A DNA stretch of 64,000 nucleotides from an uncultured Acidilobus sp. JCHS (GCA_000495735.1 AYMD01000009.1:34575-98574); one strand, 5' to 3'; numbered from the stretch's first letter, positions 1 to 9,236 are shown. The notes: generated by a model not told the origin, from the letters alone. Numbers and translations: made by a program.

Positions 1-188
1 GCCGGCCTAAAAACGGCCTAGGTAGCCCGCAGAGCCAGAACTAAAGGGCCATCGCCAGCGACTAGCAGAAATGCCTTGAAGGGTCTAGCGGTCCAACGGG
101 CGTGTTCGTTGATTTCATCGCTCCTGGCCCTCAGGGCCCACTATAGTTAAATACCATTCTCTTTGCCTCTCCTTACAGTGGCCTTTGT

Positions 189-1259
189 ATGAATAATGTG
201 GGAAGGTCGCTCGTGGGACTGGCGGCCATCGCCCTGGCCCTCCTTGTCGTCCTTTCCTTCGTCGTGACGGCCGCGGGCCAGGCGCCGCCCTATGCAGTCT
301 TCCCGCCGGTTCACGGAAAGCACGTGGCCAAGGGCGCTTACATCAACCCGTACCTCTACTACACCTCGCCGCCCGCCCCGACGGGCATAACTGACTTCGG
401 CCTCTACAACTACACCAGCACGGGAGGCCCCGTCATACCCTACACGATAATGACGGACAAGGTCCTCGGCTACGCCAACATAACAAGCCTGCTGGCATAC
501 TACAAACAGGCCAGGAAGTACGGGGTTAACCCCTACTCAGCGACCCTTCAGCTTAACGTCGTCCTCCAGGTCAACACCACCAGCGGCACCTACGCCTACT
601 GGCTCCAGGACGTGCCGAGCTTCCAGACCAACAAGAACCAGGTGACGTTCATAGACAACATATGGAACCTGACTGGCAGCAAGTCCGTGCTCTCCTCCTC
701 AGCGGTCTCGGGCAACGGGAAGGTGGCCTCAGCCGGCCAGGGCAACACCTTCTACTATGACGTCGGTCCCTCCTACACCTACAGCTTCCCCTTCGCCTTC
801 GTCCTCGTCATAAACGTGTCCTACACGCCTAACGCCGCCTACATATGGTTCGGCTACGAGATACTTCAGAACGGCAAGCCCGTCAGCTCACCCCAGTACT
901 ATTACTACGACAAGGTTAAGATATCCCAGCCCGGCATAGTGTCAGCCGCAATCTACATAACCGGAGGCAACTACACGCCCGACGGCCTCTACTACGACGC
1001 TGAGCTCGTCTGGGGAGGGGGAGGCAATGGGGCCCCCACCCAGTTCGTGCACCTCAACTCAAAGCTCGGCCTCTACTACGTGAACTCCTCCGGCAAGCTG
1101 ACGCCTATGCCCTCTCTCTACACCTTCGGCTCCGACACCGCCGAGAGCGCCTACAACGTCCATGACTCCCTGGTCAACGGGGTGCCCAACACCGACGCTG
1201 GGAGCGAGTGGCTGGGCGTCCTGACCAACGACTTCAACGTGTACCTAATAAGCGGCTGA
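189..1259 (+). CDS. Thermopsin-family acid protease (peptidase A5)
   Basis: A secreted protein of 356 residues that matches thermopsin, the extracellular acid protease of thermoacidophilic crenarchaea. Residues 7-30 form a hydrophobic signal segment ending near an AGQAPP stretch. The body is Tyr, Asn and Thr rich with many N-glycosylation-type NxS/T sites. The block around residues 130-165 (TSGTYAYWLQDV, then NQVTFIDNIWN) is characteristic of the thermopsin domain. Length is close to the 340-residue Sulfolobus enzyme. The ATG at 189 is the first start after a TATA-like AGTTAAATACC near 145-155, giving a short leader. It is a lone gene, convergent with feoA. Assigned by family motifs; the substrate is not visible from sequence. 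Confidence 0.88.
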   Translation: MNNVGRSLVGLAAIALALLVVLSFVVTAAGQAPPYAVFPPVHGKHVAKGAYINPYLYYTSPPAPTGITDFGLYNYTSTGGPVIPYTIMTDKVLGYANITSLLAYYKQARKYGVNPYSATLQLNVVLQVNTTSGTYAYWLQDVPSFQTNKNQVTFIDNIWNLTGSKSVLSSSAVSGNGKVASAGQGNTFYYDVGPSYTYSFPFAFVLVINVSYTPNAAYIWFGYEILQNGKPVSSPQYYYYDKVKISQPGIVSAAIYITGGNYTPDGLYYDAELVWGGGGNGAPTQFVHLNSKLGLYYVNSSGKLTPMPSLYTFGSDTAESAYNVHDSLVNGVPNTDAGSEWLGVLTNDFNVYLISG

Positions 1260-1286
1260 GCGCAAGGGCCCCAGCTTAGAACCCCC

Positions 1287-1550
1287 TCACCTCAACGCTT
1301 TTTCTGGCCCCGGCTGAGCCTCAACCTCAACGATTATTTTGTTAGCCGCGCCCCGCGAGAGGACCACGGTCCTGCCGGGCCCCTCGCCCACGGAGACCAG
1401 CAGGTGCCCCCCGCCGTTCTCCAAGACCCTCACCCTGGCGCCCGCGACGAAGCCCATGTTCATCAGCCTCGACCTGAGGCCGGGGCCAGCGTCAACGTCG
1501 ACCACCACGGCCACGGCGCCCGGAGGGGTCGCTGAGAGGGGGATAGCCAT
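1287..1550 (-). CDS. feoA: FeoA, SH3-like accessory of ferrous iron transport
   Basis: A protein of 87 residues with the FeoA SH3-like barrel pattern: a start such as PPGAVAVVVDVDAGPGLRSR, then LMNMGFVAGARVRV, then a short basic tail. FeoA proteins are cytosolic partners of the FeoB transporter. It lies just downstream of feoB (6-base gap, same strand), so the two are almost certainly cotranscribed, feoB first. The antisense frame at 1339-1599 is a shadow. Confidence 0.88.
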   Translation of the reverse strand: MAIPLSATPPGAVAVVVDVDAGPGLRSRLMNMGFVAGARVRVLENGGGHLLVSVGEGPGRTVVLSRGAANKIIVEVEAQPGPEKALR

Positions 1551-1556
1551 AACCTC

Positions 1557-3665
1557 TCACCTGGGCCCTGGACGGGCCACCAGGGCCGGGGCCCAGTAAA
1601 CGGCCGCGGACACCGCGAGCGCCAGGAGAACAACGTAGGCCGTTATAAGCGCTGTCATCCTCCAGCTCCTGGTCTCCCCGTATATGGTGGCCAGCGTCGC
1701 CATGCAGGGCACGTAGTACATGAAGAGGACCAGCAGGGCTATTCCCTGAAGCGTTGAAACCCCCAACGCCCTGACCGCCTCCTCCTGCCCGACCCCACTC
1801 ATGACGGCGACCGTGGCCAGGAGGTTCTCCTTGGCTATGAAGCCCGTGAGCACGGCGAACCCCACCTTCCAGCTGCTTTCAGGCGACAGGCCGAAGAGGG
1901 GGGCCAGGGCGCTGCCTATGGCCGAGCCCACAATGGCGGCGTAGCTCCTCGACGGCTCGTCTACAAAGCCCGCCGGGCCGAAGCTCAGCAGCGCCCACAC
2001 GACGACCACGAATATCACGAGCACTGTGCCCGCCCTGACCAGGAAGTGCCTGGTCATGGACCAGCTGTCCCACCAGATGACCCTCAGGCTGGGCTTCCTG
2101 GGCCTCGGCACCTCAAGCACTAGCTCTGGCCTCTCCCTAACCCTCAGTACCCCCCTCCTGAAGGCCAGCGCCGTGACAAGGTACAGCAGGGCACCTACTA
2201 AGTAGACCGCCAGGACGGTCGCTGCCTGCAGGAGCGGGTGCCCCGCCAGCAGGTACCCGACGAAGGCCAGCAGCACCACGAGCCTCGCCGAGCACGGTAT
2301 GAAGGAGACCCCGGCGATTATACTCAGCCTCTCGGCCTCGTCAAGCGCCGCCCTGGACGCCATGACCCCAGGCACGTTGCAGCCAAGCGATATGAAGAGC
2401 GGGTACACGGCCCTGCCGCTGAGGCCGAACCTGGCGAAGAGGCCGTGGACGGACGCGGCCATCAGGGGTCCCAGGCCCGAGTCCTCTATGGCGGCCATTA
2501 TCATCAGCGTTATCAGGACTAATGGGGTGAAGGAGGCCACCACGCCTACCCCCTTCAGGACGCCGTCGGCCAGGAGGCCCGCCAGGACGGGGTGCGAGCT
2601 GCCAAGGGACCCCCGGACCCAGGCCCCCACGGCGTCGAAGGCCGCGCCTATGATGCCCGAGAGGGAGTAGCTCTCCATGGCCTCGGCTACCCCTTTCATC
2701 CCAAGCGACTCGAAGGCCACATTGAAGGGGAACCCCGTGTTCACAGCGAAGGCCGTGAGCACAGCCGCGAAGAGCAGGGCTATCGTGGCCGGGACCCCTG
2801 TCAGCGGGTTCCCAAAGACCCTGTAGGCTAGGGGCTTCCTAGGCTCTCTGGGCGGCCTGAACCTTATGGCGGGACCCACCCTAGCCTCCAGGAACTGGTT
2901 CACCCTAGACGCTGCGTAGGCTCCCGCCTCGCGCTCAGACAGGCCTAGGCCCCTCAGCCCCCTCAGGTAGAGGTCGTCAACGTCGCTGCCAAGCCTTGAG
3001 GCCAGCTCCCTGTCACCCATGACTATTAGCGCCGCTGCGCCCCTCGCGCTGACCTTAGTGACCTTTCCGCTCACCGACCGCTCAAGGGCCCCTAGAAGCC
3101 CCTCGAGCTCCCCATAGTCGACCCTTACGGCCTCCCCAGCGCTTCTGGGCCCCTTGAGGACAGCGAGGAGGGCGTCCAGGAGCTCCTCTACGCCCTCTCC
3201 CCTGAGCGCTGACAGGGGCACGACGGGCGCCTTGAAAAGTCCCTCAAGGGCCTTCACGTCAACCTCCACCCCCTGGCCCTTAACTGCGTCCCACTTCGTC
3301 AAGGCTATGACGAGCCTATCGGTGAGCTGAGCTACCTGGGCCAGCAGGAAGAGGCCGCTCAGGCCCACAGTTAGGTCAACGAGGACCAGGAGGGCGTCCC
3401 AGTTCCCCCACAGGACGTAGTCCCTGGCCACCCTCTCGTCGACTGTGGTGGCCCTGAGCCCGTAGATCCCGGGCAGGTCGACAAAGCACAGCCTCACCCC
3501 CCTGTGCTCCCTGACGCCGACATTCATCCCCACCGTGGTGCCCGGGAAGTTGCCTACCCTCTCAAGCCTGCCGGTTAGGACGTTGAAGAGGGTCGACTTG
3601 CCTACGTTCGGCTGGCCGACCACAGCAACTACGTAGTCGCACCCTTCCCTTGGGACGTTCACCAT
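1557..3665 (-). CDS. feoB: FeoB ferrous iron permease with N-terminal GTPase
   Basis: 702 residues. The N-terminal G domain shows G1 GQPNVGKST (about 16-24), G3 DLPGIYG, a variant G4 LTKWD, and a G5-like SALRG. It is followed by a membrane domain with the two FeoB gate motifs, LGCNVPGVMASR and, later, YVPCMATLATIYGE. FeoB imports Fe(II) across the cytoplasmic membrane. Start is ATG at 3663-3665. Promoter: the minus strand has AAATATAAAAG near 3755-3766 as TATA box, followed by a perfect 16-bp palindrome (3738-3753) where transcription should begin, indicating metal-dependent repression. It forms an operon with feoA. Confidence 0.93.
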   Translation of the reverse strand: MVNVPREGCDYVVAVVGQPNVGKSTLFNVLTGRLERVGNFPGTTVGMNVGVREHRGVRLCFVDLPGIYGLRATTVDERVARDYVLWGNWDALLVLVDLTVGLSGLFLLAQVAQLTDRLVIALTKWDAVKGQGVEVDVKALEGLFKAPVVPLSALRGEGVEELLDALLAVLKGPRSAGEAVRVDYGELEGLLGALERSVSGKVTKVSARGAAALIVMGDRELASRLGSDVDDLYLRGLRGLGLSEREAGAYAASRVNQFLEARVGPAIRFRPPREPRKPLAYRVFGNPLTGVPATIALLFAAVLTAFAVNTGFPFNVAFESLGMKGVAEAMESYSLSGIIGAAFDAVGAWVRGSLGSSHPVLAGLLADGVLKGVGVVASFTPLVLITLMIMAAIEDSGLGPLMAASVHGLFARFGLSGRAVYPLFISLGCNVPGVMASRAALDEAERLSIIAGVSFIPCSARLVVLLAFVGYLLAGHPLLQAATVLAVYLVGALLYLVTALAFRRGVLRVRERPELVLEVPRPRKPSLRVIWWDSWSMTRHFLVRAGTVLVIFVVVVWALLSFGPAGFVDEPSRSYAAIVGSAIGSALAPLFGLSPESSWKVGFAVLTGFIAKENLLATVAVMSGVGQEEAVRALGVSTLQGIALLVLFMYYVPCMATLATIYGETRSWRMTALITAYVVLLALAVSAAVYWAPALVARPGPR

Positions 3666-3737
3666 GTGCCCACCTCAGCAGGTCAGGGGACCCGTACCTA
3701 CCCAGACTACAAGGCGACGCCTTCAGCTAGGCCAGGG

Positions 3738-3753
3738 TTTAGGTGCACCTAAA
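3738..3753. promoter_or_regulatory. DtxR/IdeR-type operator at the feoB promoter
   Basis: Perfect 16-bp palindrome TTTAGGTGCACCTAAA, located just downstream of the feoB TATA box and at the expected transcription start. The TTAGG...CCTAA half-sites are those of DtxR-family iron/manganese repressors. Position plus target gene make it a probable iron-responsive operator. No DtxR gene is in the window. Confidence 0.7.
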
Positions 3754-3783
3754 AGCTTTTATATTTATCTTATAGAAAAACCG

Positions 3784-3797
3784 ATTTCAACTGAAAT
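3784..3797. repeat. Small inverted repeat upstream of the feoB promoter
   Basis: ATTTCA-AC-TGAAAT, 6-bp arms with a 2-bp spacer, about 20 bp upstream of the feoB TATA box in an AT-rich patch. It could be an activator site or part of a second promoter; nothing else in 3798-3953 looks like a gene. Confidence 0.3.
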
Positions 3798-3953
3798 AGG
3801 TGAAAGGTAACGCGTCTTCAAGGCTTGCCAGCCTACAGGGCTAGGAGGGTCAGGTTGACGCCTAAGAGGTTACTATTACGGGCCTGCCGGGCGGAGCCGC
3901 TCACCCCCCACCTTGAGGGCCCATGCCAGCCATAGGGCGCTCTCCTCGACTTT

Positions 3954-5027
3954 TTAGATAACCTCAGCCGCCCTCCTTACTATGGGGTCCGTGAACTCGA
4001 GCCTCTCGTCTACTATTGAGTGCCTCCTGAGGGCGCCCAGGACCTCGTGCAGGGCCCTGTCGCTCACCTCCCTGCCCTCGCGCCTCTCAAGCTCCCTCTT
4101 TAGATCCCCCCAGCCCCTGACCCCTGACGCCAGGAGCCTCAGGACCGTCCTATACCTCCCGCTAGCCCTAGTGGCCATGAACTCCTCGAGCTCCCTCCTG
4201 GCCAGGGCCACGGCCTCCCTGACGACTTCTTCAAGGTTCTTCCCCCCTATTGACCTCTCGTAGCCGTAGTACGTCAGCCACCCCACGACCCCATCTAGCT
4301 CCCTCACTGCCTCCTCAAGCTCAGCCTCTGGGACGCTCACGCCAACCTCCCTGAACCCCCTCCTGAGGAACTCCAGGGACTCCCGGTCGCTCAGCCTCCT
4401 GGTGTTGACCTCGGCGTAGGCCCTACCGTAGAGGGGCGAGCCTGGGTCGCCCAGGACGCCCTCAAGGACCCCTACCTCTGAGCCCGAGAGTACTATGACG
4501 AGGCCCTCAAGGAAGTCGTAGGCGTGGGCCAGGGCGTTCCAGACCTCATGCCCGATGGGACCGACCAGCCTCTGGGCCTCGTCTATGACGAGCGGCAGCC
4601 TGACGCCAACCCTTGAGGCGGCCTCGTCCAGCTCCCTGAGGAGCTCGCTCATCGTAGGCCTGTCCCTTCCCCAGCTCAAGGAGACCTCAAGGCCTGCGAC
4701 CCTGACGCCCCTCACGGCCTCGAGAGCCCTCCTGAGCTCGGCCGTGACCGGGCTCCTGAGCCTCAGGAGGTCGTTGATAGCCCTCTCGAGGGCCATGTAG
4801 AGCCCCCTCCTTGACCTTACGACCTCCCTGACGTCGATGAACGCGTAGGGGGAACCAATGCTGTTAAGCGCTGTAAGTATGAGCGACGTCTTGCCAGTCC
4901 TCCTGAGGCCCTTCACCGCTATGAGCCTCGTCCTGCTGTCCCCTAGAAGCTTCGTCAGCCTGCCGAGCTTCTCGTCGAAGTCGAAGAGGTCCTCCCTCCT
5001 GGCCTTTGGTCTGAGGTCAAAGAGCAA
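3954..5027 (-). CDS. Archaeal-type STAND ATPase, paralogue 1
   Basis: 357 residues. An AAA/STAND ATPase of the archaeal ATPase_2 type: Walker A GLRRTGKTS (about 40-48), Walker B LPLVIDEAQRL (about 145-154), sensor region LVIVLSGSEVG, then a helical region and a C-terminal segment (about 285-357) that looks like a winged helix (YRTVLRLLASG...LGALRRHSIVDE...). The N-terminus MLFDLRPKARREDLFD is nearly identical to that of paralogue 3 (10969-12024). Start is TTG at 5025-5027, directly behind two palindromes (5028-5061) and a TATA-like TCTTTAAGC. Function of the family is not established; nucleotide-dependent DNA binding or a defence/selfish role are possibilities. It is divergent from XPB. Confidence 0.85.
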   Translation of the reverse strand: MLFDLRPKARREDLFDFDEKLGRLTKLLGDSRTRLIAVKGLRRTGKTSLILTALNSIGSPYAFIDVREVVRSRRGLYMALERAINDLLRLRSPVTAELRRALEAVRGVRVAGLEVSLSWGRDRPTMSELLRELDEAASRVGVRLPLVIDEAQRLVGPIGHEVWNALAHAYDFLEGLVIVLSGSEVGVLEGVLGDPGSPLYGRAYAEVNTRRLSDRESLEFLRRGFREVGVSVPEAELEEAVRELDGVVGWLTYYGYERSIGGKNLEEVVREAVALARRELEEFMATRASGRYRTVLRLLASGVRGWGDLKRELERREGREVSDRALHEVLGALRRHSIVDERLEFTDPIVRRAAEVI

Positions 5028-5061
5028 GCTTCCGCCCCGGAAGTTACTTTCGGGGCGGAAG
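5028..5061 (-). promoter_or_regulatory. Tandem palindromes at ATPase 1 start codon
   Basis: On the minus strand, two copies of a CTTCCG-GGG-CGGAAG-like palindrome: the gene-proximal copy CTTCCGGGGCGGAAG ends one base before the TTG start; the distal copy is in the opposite orientation of its G run (CTTCCGCCCCGAAAG). They are separated by TAA. The TATA-like TCTTTAAGC (about 5062-5070) abuts the distal copy, so the pair covers the transcription start and leader. Equivalent arrays precede the two paralogues. Confidence 0.75.
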
Positions 5062-5117
5062 CTTAAAGACTATCAACGGCCAGGCCAGCCCCGTCCCTCA
5101 GATCGGGAGGATTCTAA

Positions 5118-5134
5118 TTAACCGGGGAGTTAAC
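5118..5134. repeat. TAACCGGGGAGTTAAC motif, copy 1 (ATPase 1 / XPB intergenic)
   Basis: 17-bp inverted repeat TTAACCGGGGAGTTAAC: TTAAC/GTTAA arms around CGGGGA. It lies between two divergent genes, about 34 bp upstream of the XPB TATA box (CGATAAAAGG, 5168-5177). The same 16-bp core recurs at 9292-9307 and 22477-22493, again only between divergent genes. Probable protein binding site. Confidence 0.6.
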
Positions 5135-5209
5135 ACGTCATTGGCCCTTCCGGGGCCCAGGCCCTAGCGATAAAAGGCCTCTTGACGCTCTAGGCTGCTG
5201 AGGAAGCGC

Positions 5210-6550
5210 TTGGCCACGCTCAGGTACTACAGGGGCCTGCTGACCAGCGACGTCCCGGCCCCCGGCCTGAGGTACGACCAGAGGCTGGGCCTCTACGTGG
5301 GCCTCCCCTACAAGTACAGGGAGGTGCTGGAGTACCTTAGGTCATCGGGCCTCAGGGTAGAGGACAGGGTCCTCAGGCCCCTCCCCTTCCCCCAGCCGGC
5401 TAGGACATCACTGCCCCTAAGGGACTACCAGAGGAGGGCCGTCGACGCCTGGGAGGCTGCGGGCAGGAGGGGGGTGGTGGTCCTCCCTAGCGGGGCGGGG
5501 AAGACGCTGGTGGGCCTTGAGGCCGTCCTCAGGGTGAAGGCCGCGACGCTTGTCGTTGTGCCGACCATAGACCTGCTGGACCAGTGGAGGAGGGCCTTCT
5601 CAGCTAGGCTGGGCCTCGAGGCCTCGGTGCTGGGGGGAGGCGAGGAGGGGGTCTCGGGGGTCACAGTAACTACCTACAGCAGCGCCTACTCAAGGGCAGA
5701 CGAGCTCGGCGACAGGTTTCACCTGGTCATATTTGACGAGGTCCACCACCTCCCGTCGCCGAACTACATGGAGGTGGCCCAGCTTCTGGCGGCCCCCTAC
5801 AGGCTGGGCCTGACGGCAACCCCCGAGAGGGAGGACGGAAGGCACGAGCTCCTGCCCGACCTGGTGGGCCCCATAGTGTTCAGGCTCTCCCCTGCTGACC
5901 TCAGGGGCAGCTACCTGGCCGACTACGACGTTAAGAGGGTCTACGTTGAGCTGACCGACAGCGAGTACTCGAGGTACCTAGAGCTCAGGAGGAGGCTCTC
6001 GGAGGACCTGAGGGAGCTGGGGATCACGCTGAGGAGCCTTGACGACTTCCACAGGCTCCTCTCCATGGCGGCCAGGAACAGGGTGGCAAGGGACGCCGTC
6101 GAGGCCTGGTACGAGTCCCTCAGGCTCGCGGTGAACTCCGAGGCCAAGGTTGAGAAGGTGAGGGAGCTGCTGAGGGAGCTTAAGGACGAGAAGGTGCTGG
6201 TCTTCACGAGGGACACGGAGATGGCCTACAGGCTCTCAAGGGAGCTCCTGGTGCCTGCTGTCACCTACAAGACGCCTAAGGAAGAGAGGGCCGAGGTCCT
6301 GAGGGCCTTCAGGGAGGGGAGGTACAGGGTCATAGTTGCCTCAACGGTCTTCGACGAGGGCGTTGACGTGCCCGACGCCTCTGTGGCCATAGTAGTAGGC
6401 GGCTACGGGACCTCCAGGCAGCTCATACAGAGGCTGGGCAGGGTCCTCAGGCCGAAGGGCGGCAAGAGGGCCCTCCTGATAGAGCTCGTGACCAAGGGGA
6501 CGGCTGACTACAGGCTCAGCGCGAGGAGGAGGCGCGGTGCTGAGGTCTAG
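5210..6550 (+). CDS. xpb: XPB/Rad25-type SF2 DNA helicase
   Basis: 446 residues. Archaeal XPB: N-terminal damage-recognition-like region (1-65), motif Q-like LRDYQRRAVDAW, Walker A LPSGAGKT (about 92-99), DEVHHL (176-181), motif III GLTATPER, and C-terminal motifs V/VI (STVFDEGVDVPDA, RQLIQRLGRVLRP). XPB unwinds DNA in repair together with Bax1, whose gene follows with a 14-base overlap. TTG start at 5210; TATA box at 5168-5177 fits a leader of about 10-15 bases. The inverted repeat at 5118-5134 is a candidate control site. Confidence 0.92.
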   Translation: MATLRYYRGLLTSDVPAPGLRYDQRLGLYVGLPYKYREVLEYLRSSGLRVEDRVLRPLPFPQPARTSLPLRDYQRRAVDAWEAAGRRGVVVLPSGAGKTLVGLEAVLRVKAATLVVVPTIDLLDQWRRAFSARLGLEASVLGGGEEGVSGVTVTTYSSAYSRADELGDRFHLVIFDEVHHLPSPNYMEVAQLLAAPYRLGLTATPEREDGRHELLPDLVGPIVFRLSPADLRGSYLADYDVKRVYVELTDSEYSRYLELRRRLSEDLRELGITLRSLDDFHRLLSMAARNRVARDAVEAWYESLRLAVNSEAKVEKVRELLRELKDEKVLVFTRDTEMAYRLSRELLVPAVTYKTPKEERAEVLRAFREGRYRVIVASTVFDEGVDVPDASVAIVVGGYGTSRQLIQRLGRVLRPKGGKRALLIELVTKGTADYRLSARRRRGAEV

Positions 6551-8003
6551 CCTGGTCAGGCTCAGGAGGACTGGGGAGGGGGAGGCGAGGGTAGTATTCG
6601 CGAGCGAGGAAGACCTGCCGGCCTTCGAGGACGTTATAGCGCACTTCAGGCAGGGCCTCAGGCTAGGGGAAGTGCTCGAGTCCCTCAAGCCCCTCAGGAG
6701 GGTCTACGACCCCAAGCTGGTTGACGGCATAGCCTTCGTAGTAATGAGGCGCGTGGAGCTTGAGACCCCCTCTCCCGTAGACCCGAGGCTGATAAGGAGG
6801 GCCCTGTTCGAGGGAGGGCCTGCCCTTGATGAGGCCGAGAGGGAGGCCAGGCTGAGGGAGGTCTCAGCCAGGCTGGGAGTTGACGCGGCTAAGTACATGT
6901 ACTCAGACCTAGACATAGAGAGGGTCATAACGTACGTGTCCGAGCTGAGGCCCGATGAACTGCTTAGGGAGTACAACCTTGCCGCCCTCCAGGGCCTCAC
7001 GCTCAGGGCCCTCAGGGTCAGGGTTCAGGCATCGTCGGGCTGGAGGGAGGTGCTGAGGGCTGCCAAGAGGCTTGGCCTTATGTACGAGGCCCACGGAAGG
7101 CCGGCAGCTGTTGAGCTCTACGGGCCCGCCTCGCTGGCCAGGCTGACCGAGAGGTACGGAAAGGCGCTGGCCAGGCTGGTCCCCCTCATAGTCTCCAGCA
7201 AGGGGTGGCGGCTCGAGGCCGAGGTAATGGTAGGCAGGTCGGGGAGGGTCTACAGGGTCAGGGCCCAGGAGGGCGAGGCCCCCATGCCCTCGTCCCCGAG
7301 GCGCGAGGAGGTGACCTTCGACAGCTCTGTCGAGGAGGAGCTCTACAGGAAGCTGGTCAGCGCCCTGAGGGGGACGGGGGCTGAGGTGCTGAGGGAGCCT
7401 GAGGCGCTTGCCACTGAGGCCGGGGACCTCTTCATACCTGACTTCGGCGTCAGGCTGGGGGACAGGGTCGTCTACATAGAGGTCGTGGGCTTCTGGACAA
7501 GGGAGTACCTTAGGTCGAAGCTGAGGAAGCTCTCTTCCCTCAGGGCGCCTGTCCTGCTGGTGGTGAATGAAAAGCTGGGGCCCGAGAGGTTCGCGGGCCT
7601 GGGCGAGGGGGTCGTTGTCTACAGGGACTCTGTTGACGTCGCCCCGGTCTACCTCTGGGTCAAATCCAGGCTCCTCCAGGGGGCGCCTCAGGCCACGGCC
7701 CCGGCGAGGCTTGAGCTTGAGAAGCCCTATGAGAGCCTTGAGGAGGTGGCCTCGAGGCTCGGCGTTAGCGTCGACGCCCTGAGGTCCCTCGAGCCCCCGA
7801 GGGGCTACGTGAAGCTTAGGAGCTACTTTGTGAGGGAGGAGCTGCTGAGGGCGCTGGCCAACGAAAGGCTGGAGGGCGCAAGGCTCTCCCAGCTGTCGTC
7901 AAGGTACGGGCCCTGGGTCCAGGAGGCCCTGACCTCCATGGGCTACTCGCTCTCCTGGGTCGGCCTGACGGACGCGATAGTAAGGAGGAAAGCCCAGCCC
8001 TGA
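6537..8003 (+). CDS. bax1: Bax1, XPB-associated nuclease (DUF790)
   Basis: 488 residues, translationally coupled to xpb (GTG at 6537 lies inside the last codons of xpb). It has the Bax1/DUF790 layout: an N-terminal region with multiple Arg/Leu-rich helices, then an endonuclease-like core around residues 255-370 that contains VPDFGVRL-like IPDFGVRLGDRVVYIEVVGFW. The D and E-x-V residues of this stretch fit a PD-(D/E)XK-type site. Bax1 binds XPB and cuts bubble and fork DNA in archaeal nucleotide-excision-type repair. Gene order xpb-bax1 is a conserved archaeal pair, which strengthens both calls. Confidence 0.88.
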   Translation: MLRSSLVRLRRTGEGEARVVFASEEDLPAFEDVIAHFRQGLRLGEVLESLKPLRRVYDPKLVDGIAFVVMRRVELETPSPVDPRLIRRALFEGGPALDEAEREARLREVSARLGVDAAKYMYSDLDIERVITYVSELRPDELLREYNLAALQGLTLRALRVRVQASSGWREVLRAAKRLGLMYEAHGRPAAVELYGPASLARLTERYGKALARLVPLIVSSKGWRLEAEVMVGRSGRVYRVRAQEGEAPMPSSPRREEVTFDSSVEEELYRKLVSALRGTGAEVLREPEALATEAGDLFIPDFGVRLGDRVVYIEVVGFWTREYLRSKLRKLSSLRAPVLLVVNEKLGPERFAGLGEGVVVYRDSVDVAPVYLWVKSRLLQGAPQATAPARLELEKPYESLEEVASRLGVSVDALRSLEPPRGYVKLRSYFVREELLRALANERLEGARLSQLSSRYGPWVQEALTSMGYSLSWVGLTDAIVRRKAQP

Positions 8004-8033
8004 CGTAGCCGCGCGGAGGGTCCCGCGGGCCGC

Positions 8034-9236
8034 CTAGGAGCTGACGACGTCAGGCGACGTCGACCTCTTCTCGGCCTCCTTCTCTGCGGCCCGCTGGCCC
8101 TCGACTCTCACGACCTCAGCTCTGCCCACCACGTAGACCTCGGCCCCCTCTATGAGCCCCCTGTAGTCAAGCCCCATGGTCCTCTCCGCCTCGTCAACCT
8201 CCTCAGGACTGGCCCTCGTGGTTGACTCCTGGGCGACCGCACAGTACTCGGGCACGCGGGCCGATATGTCGTAGGTCCCCACCCTCCTGGCCAGGGCCAC
8301 TATCTCGTCCTTGTCCATGCCTATGAGGGGCCTCAGCACGGGCAGGGATACGCCCCTCTCCTCGGCCTCAAGGTTCCACATGGTCTGGGAGGAGACCTGT
8401 GAGAGCGACTCCCCAGTCGTTATTGAGTGGGCCCCGACCGCCCTGGCGAGCGCTTCCGCGAGCCTGTACATGACCCTCTTGAGGGCGACGACCCTCAGGT
8501 ACCCCTTAACGTTGGTAAGGGCTGAGAGCACGGGGAGGCTGTCAACGAAGTAGACCCTCAGGTCGTGGGCCCCAGACCAAGCCCTGAGCACCTTTGCCTC
8601 CTCAAGCACTGCCCTCCTGTGCTGCTCCCTCCCTAGGGCCAGGTTCAGAATGACGGGCACGACGCCCCTCTTCATCATCATCCATGTGGCCACCGGCGAG
8701 TCTATGCCCCCCGAGACCAGGGCGACCGTCTTGCCCGCCACACCCACAGGCAGCCCCCTGGCGCCCTCCCTCGGGTTAACGTAGACGTAGGCGAGGCCCC
8801 TGGACCTCACGTCTACATGGACCTCCACCTCAGGGGACTCTAGGTCAACCCCCGCCGAGAGGGGCCTCAGGGCAGCCCCCAGCTCCCTGGCCACGTCAAG
8901 GCTCGTGAACCTGTCCTCCCCAAGCCTCCTGGCCCTGACGGCGAACCTCCTGCCCTTGACTGTTTCAGAGAGGAGCTGGGAGGCCCTGGAGACCAGGTCA
9001 GCCAGGTCTGAGTAACTGACCTCTGCGGCCGTCGCGTAGTGGGCTATGCCGAAGACCCTTGAGAGGGCCGAGGGGTCCCCGTCCACTTCAAGGATTAGGA
9101 CGCCTCCCTCAGCAGACCATGACCTGAGCTGGACCACAGCGCTGACGTTCCTCACGAGCTCCCTTACCATCCGTGACCTCGTTGACCTGCCCTTTATCCC
9201 AATCTCGCCGGCGAGCGTCGCGACTACTAGGGTCAC
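8034..9236 (-). CDS. thiI: ThiI, tRNA 4-thiouridine / thiazole sulfurtransferase (archaeal form)
   Basis: 400 residues. N-terminal ferredoxin-like and THUMP domains (about 1-165), then a PP-loop ATP pyrophosphatase domain with VALVSGGIDSP (about 171-181) and a late YCAVAQ cysteine motif. The rhodanese domain of bacterial ThiI is missing, as is usual in archaea. The enzyme adenylates U8 of tRNA for thiolation and may also serve thiamine thiazole synthesis. GTG start at 9234-9236. The gene is divergent from ATPase 2; the 55 bp upstream carry copy 2 of the TAACCGGGGAGTTAAC motif. Confidence 0.85.
   Translation of the reverse strand: MTLVVATLAGEIGIKGRSTRSRMVRELVRNVSAVVQLRSWSAEGGVLILEVDGDPSALSRVFGIAHYATAAEVSYSDLADLVSRASQLLSETVKGRRFAVRARRLGEDRFTSLDVARELGAALRPLSAGVDLESPEVEVHVDVRSRGLAYVYVNPREGARGLPVGVAGKTVALVSGGIDSPVATWMMMKRGVVPVILNLALGREQHRRAVLEEAKVLRAWSGAHDLRVYFVDSLPVLSALTNVKGYLRVVALKRVMYRLAEALARAVGAHSITTGESLSQVSSQTMWNLEAEERGVSLPVLRPLIGMDKDEIVALARRVGTYDISARVPEYCAVAQESTTRASPEEVDEAERTMGLDYRGLIEGAEVYVVGRAEVVRVEGQRAAEKEAEKRSTSPDVVSS

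Noticed and set aside
1-188. Possible RNA gene or terminator at the left edge (GGCC stems near 1-20)
   Set aside because: Only short stems; no conserved RNA signature. The thermopsin promoter near 145-155 is the only supported signal.
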